27,742 nt of DNA from CAXXOZ01 sp963676435 (GTDB lineage Bacteria > Bacillota > Clostridia > Lachnospirales > Lachnospiraceae), in contig CAXXOZ010000016.1 in assembly GCA_963676435.2 (NCBI GenBank), forward strand, positions 1 to 27,742, written 5' to 3'. Below, piece after piece: positions 25,841-27,742 of this stretch (its first letter is position 1; the number at the start of each line of letters is the position of its first letter). The notes under the pieces are model-generated. The model was not told the origin of the DNA. It did not search any database and saw only the letters and a list, made by a program, of their open reading frames with translations. The position numbers and the translations under genes were made by a program.

Positions 25841-27742
25841 AGTTTCGTTCATTAATCTTCGCCCGAATCGTTGTCTGTGCATCTATTACGGCAATAGCTG
25901 TCATATTTATGATTTCCCGAACAGTACTGTCTCTCTGTAAAATATGGATCGGTTTTTTCATTCCCATCAATATCGGGCCAACTGCTTCTGATGGTCCCAG
26001 GGCCTGCAAAATTTTGTAAGTGATATTGCCAGAACTCAGATTCGGAAAGATCAGGGTGTTGGCATCTCTGTCGCCCAGTTTGTTAAACGGATATCTTGAA
26101 TACCGAAGTTTTCCGTTTAAAGCGTAATTGGCTTGCATTTCGCCATCTACGATTAAATCCGGATATTTTTCATGTAAAAGAGCCACAGCTTCTTTCACCC
26201 GAATCGGACTTCCCTCACCTTTGTATGCACCAAAGTTAGAGTAAGAAAGCATTGCAATGCGTGGTTCTATATTAAACTTCTTAACCTCGGCAGCCGTAAG
26301 TATGGTAGTGTCGGCGAGTACCTGTGCTGATGGATTCATATTCACGGTTGTATCTGACAGGAACAATGGGCCACGTTTCGATAAAAGAATGTACATGCCG
26401 GCTATATGGTCGAATTCTTTTTTTACGCCAACAACCTGAAGTGCAGGACGAATAGTAGATGAATATTTGCGCGAAAATCCGGAGATAAAGGCATCAGCCT
26501 CACCGGTTTCAACCATCATCGGACCAAAATAATCGCGATTTAACATTTTTTCTACGGCTTCGTTGTAAGTCATGCCTTTACGTTTGCGCTTTTCGTAAAG
26601 TATTTTGGCATACTGATGTCTTTTTTCATCGGTTACTGATTCGCACAGATCAATGATTGGTACATCCTGAATGTCAAGCTGATTCTCTTCTATCAATGCT
26701 TTAATTTTAGCCTCATTCCCCAATAATATAGGTTTGGCAATGCCTTCGCGAATTACAAACTGCACGGCCTTTAATATTCTAAAACTGTTGGCTTCAGCAA
26801 AAACAACTCGTTTTGGATCATGTTTGGCTTTATTGCGAATGGCCATTATCAGTTTATTGTCGATACCCAAACGATCTGTCAGTTCGCGCTCGTATCCGGC
26901 CCAGCTTTTTATTGGTTTCCGGGCAACACCTGTTTCCATGGCTGCGTGGGCAACAGCAGGCGAAACGGTAGTAATCAGTCTTGGATCCAAAGGTTTGGGA
27001 ATGATGTAATCTTTGCCAAAAACAATGTTGTTCTGGTTGTATGCTTTTGCAACCATTTCGGGTACATATTCTTTTGCAAGTTTAGCAAGCGCCTTGGCGG
27101 CTGCCATTTTCATTTCCTCGTTAATAGTTGTTGCCCTTACATCGAGCGCTCCCCTGAAGATGAACGGAAATCCCAGTACATTGTTAATTTGGTTTGGATA
27201 ATCGCTGCGCCCGGTTGCCATAATAATATCTTTCCTTGTAGCAGTAGCATCTTCGTAAGTAATTCCGGGTTTGGATTGGCCATGGCAAAAACAACCGGAT
27301 TTTTAGCCATCGATTTTATCATTTTAGGAGTAACAACATCGGCTACTGAAAGTCCCAGAAAAACATCTGCACCCACCATTGCTTCTTCCAGCGTATTTAT
27401 TTTTCGGTGGTAACAAATTGTTGTTTATATGGATTCAGGTCGGTGCGATCGCGGTTAATTACCCCTTTACTGTCTATCATAACTACATTTTCGGGTTCAA
27501 CTCCCAGGCTAATATACAGTTTCACGCAAGAAATGGCTGCAGCTCCAGCACCGCTGACTACAACCTTGACATCTTCAATTAATTTGTGGGTGATTTCCAG
27601 CGCATTTATCAATCCTGCCGCCGAGATGATGGCAGTGCCATGCTGGTCGTCGTGGAAAACAGGGATGTTCAGTTCTTTTTTTAACGCTTCTTCTATTTCG
27701 AAACACTCGGGAGCCTTAATATCTTCAAGGTTAATCCCGCCA
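25839..27742 (-). CDS. maeB: NADP-dependent malic enzyme with phosphotransacetylase-like domain, 5' end outside window, two frameshifts
   Basis: Oxidative decarboxylation of malate to pyruvate, coupled to NADP. The gene reads from the right edge leftward. The malic-enzyme part shows GGINLEDIKAPECFEIE and HDDQHGTAII, the NAD(P)-binding VVVSGAGAAAIS, VFLGLSVADVVT, AMANPNPE and ATGRSDYPNQINNVLGFP. The phosphotransacetylase-like C-terminal domain follows (ERELTDRLG..., EANSFRILKAVQFVIREGIAKPILLGNE to the end), as in MaeB of about 760 residues; in such enzymes it binds acetyl-CoA as a regulatory domain. Two single bases are missing, at the T run 27400-27404 (+ strand) and at TT 27263-27264. Restoring them links EFVTTEK-like QFVTTEK to INTLEEAMVGADVF, and NPNPE to ITYEDATATRKDIIM. 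About 120-130 N-terminal residues are outside. Confidence 0.95.

Noticed and set aside
26820..27413. 197-codon + strand open frame
   Set aside because: Antisense to well-supported maeB, with no domain; a shadow of the coding strand.

Overview
The window joins two unrelated pieces of bacterial DNA. Positions 1 to about 22,546 are very AT-rich, with strong Shine-Dalgarno sequences, tightly packed and overlapping genes, and a gene order typical of anaerobic Clostridia or Tissierellia (Firmicutes): alaS, rpsU, phoH, HD-phosphodiesterase, ybeY, cdd, then proBA, miaB, mutSL, miaA, ynbB. Positions from about 22,557 to the end are visibly richer in G+C, lack Shine-Dalgarno sequences, and carry genes typical of Bacteroidota: a family 2 glycosyltransferase with C-terminal membrane segments, recR, a small outer-membrane-type protein, a lipoprotein, and a malic enzyme fused to a phosphotransacetylase domain. 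At the join both flanking genes (ynbB and the glycosyltransferase) are cut in mid-coding sequence. The simplest reading is a chimeric metagenomic contig or clone, not a real transfer.

Layout, left part. alaS (C-terminal part only) is followed by a strong promoter, rpsU and a hairpin terminator. A run of closely packed + strand genes follows: phoH, a short membrane HD phosphohydrolase of the PgpH type, ybeY, a DUF3048 (YerB-like) protein, cdd and a SpoVB/MurJ-type flippase. A diguanylate cyclase lies on the opposite strand and overlaps the flippase tail to tail. Next come two flavoproteins (HI0933/BaiN type and COG2509 type), proB, an unrecognised gene and proA (proline synthesis), then miaB, mutS, mutL, miaA and ynbB. 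These cover tRNA modification at position 37 and mismatch repair.

Layout, right part. recR and the glycosyltransferase run leftward. An outer-membrane-type protein and a lipoprotein run rightward. A rho-independent terminator separates them from the leftward maeB gene, which runs off the right edge.

Sequence quality. From about 14,470 onward many genes are interrupted by single-base indels, nearly all in short homopolymers: proA 1, miaB 8, mutL 1, miaA 2, ynbB 1, glycosyltransferase 3, outer-membrane protein 1, maeB 2. Each is restored to a full family-like protein by single-base corrections. They look like sequencing or consensus errors, not gene decay. The first 14.4 kb and mutS are clean. 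I found no CRISPR array, phage, transposase, tRNA or clear new multi-gene system. The most unusual biology is the short PgpH-like protein with no extracellular domain and an altered metal site, and the unrecognised gene between proB and proA.
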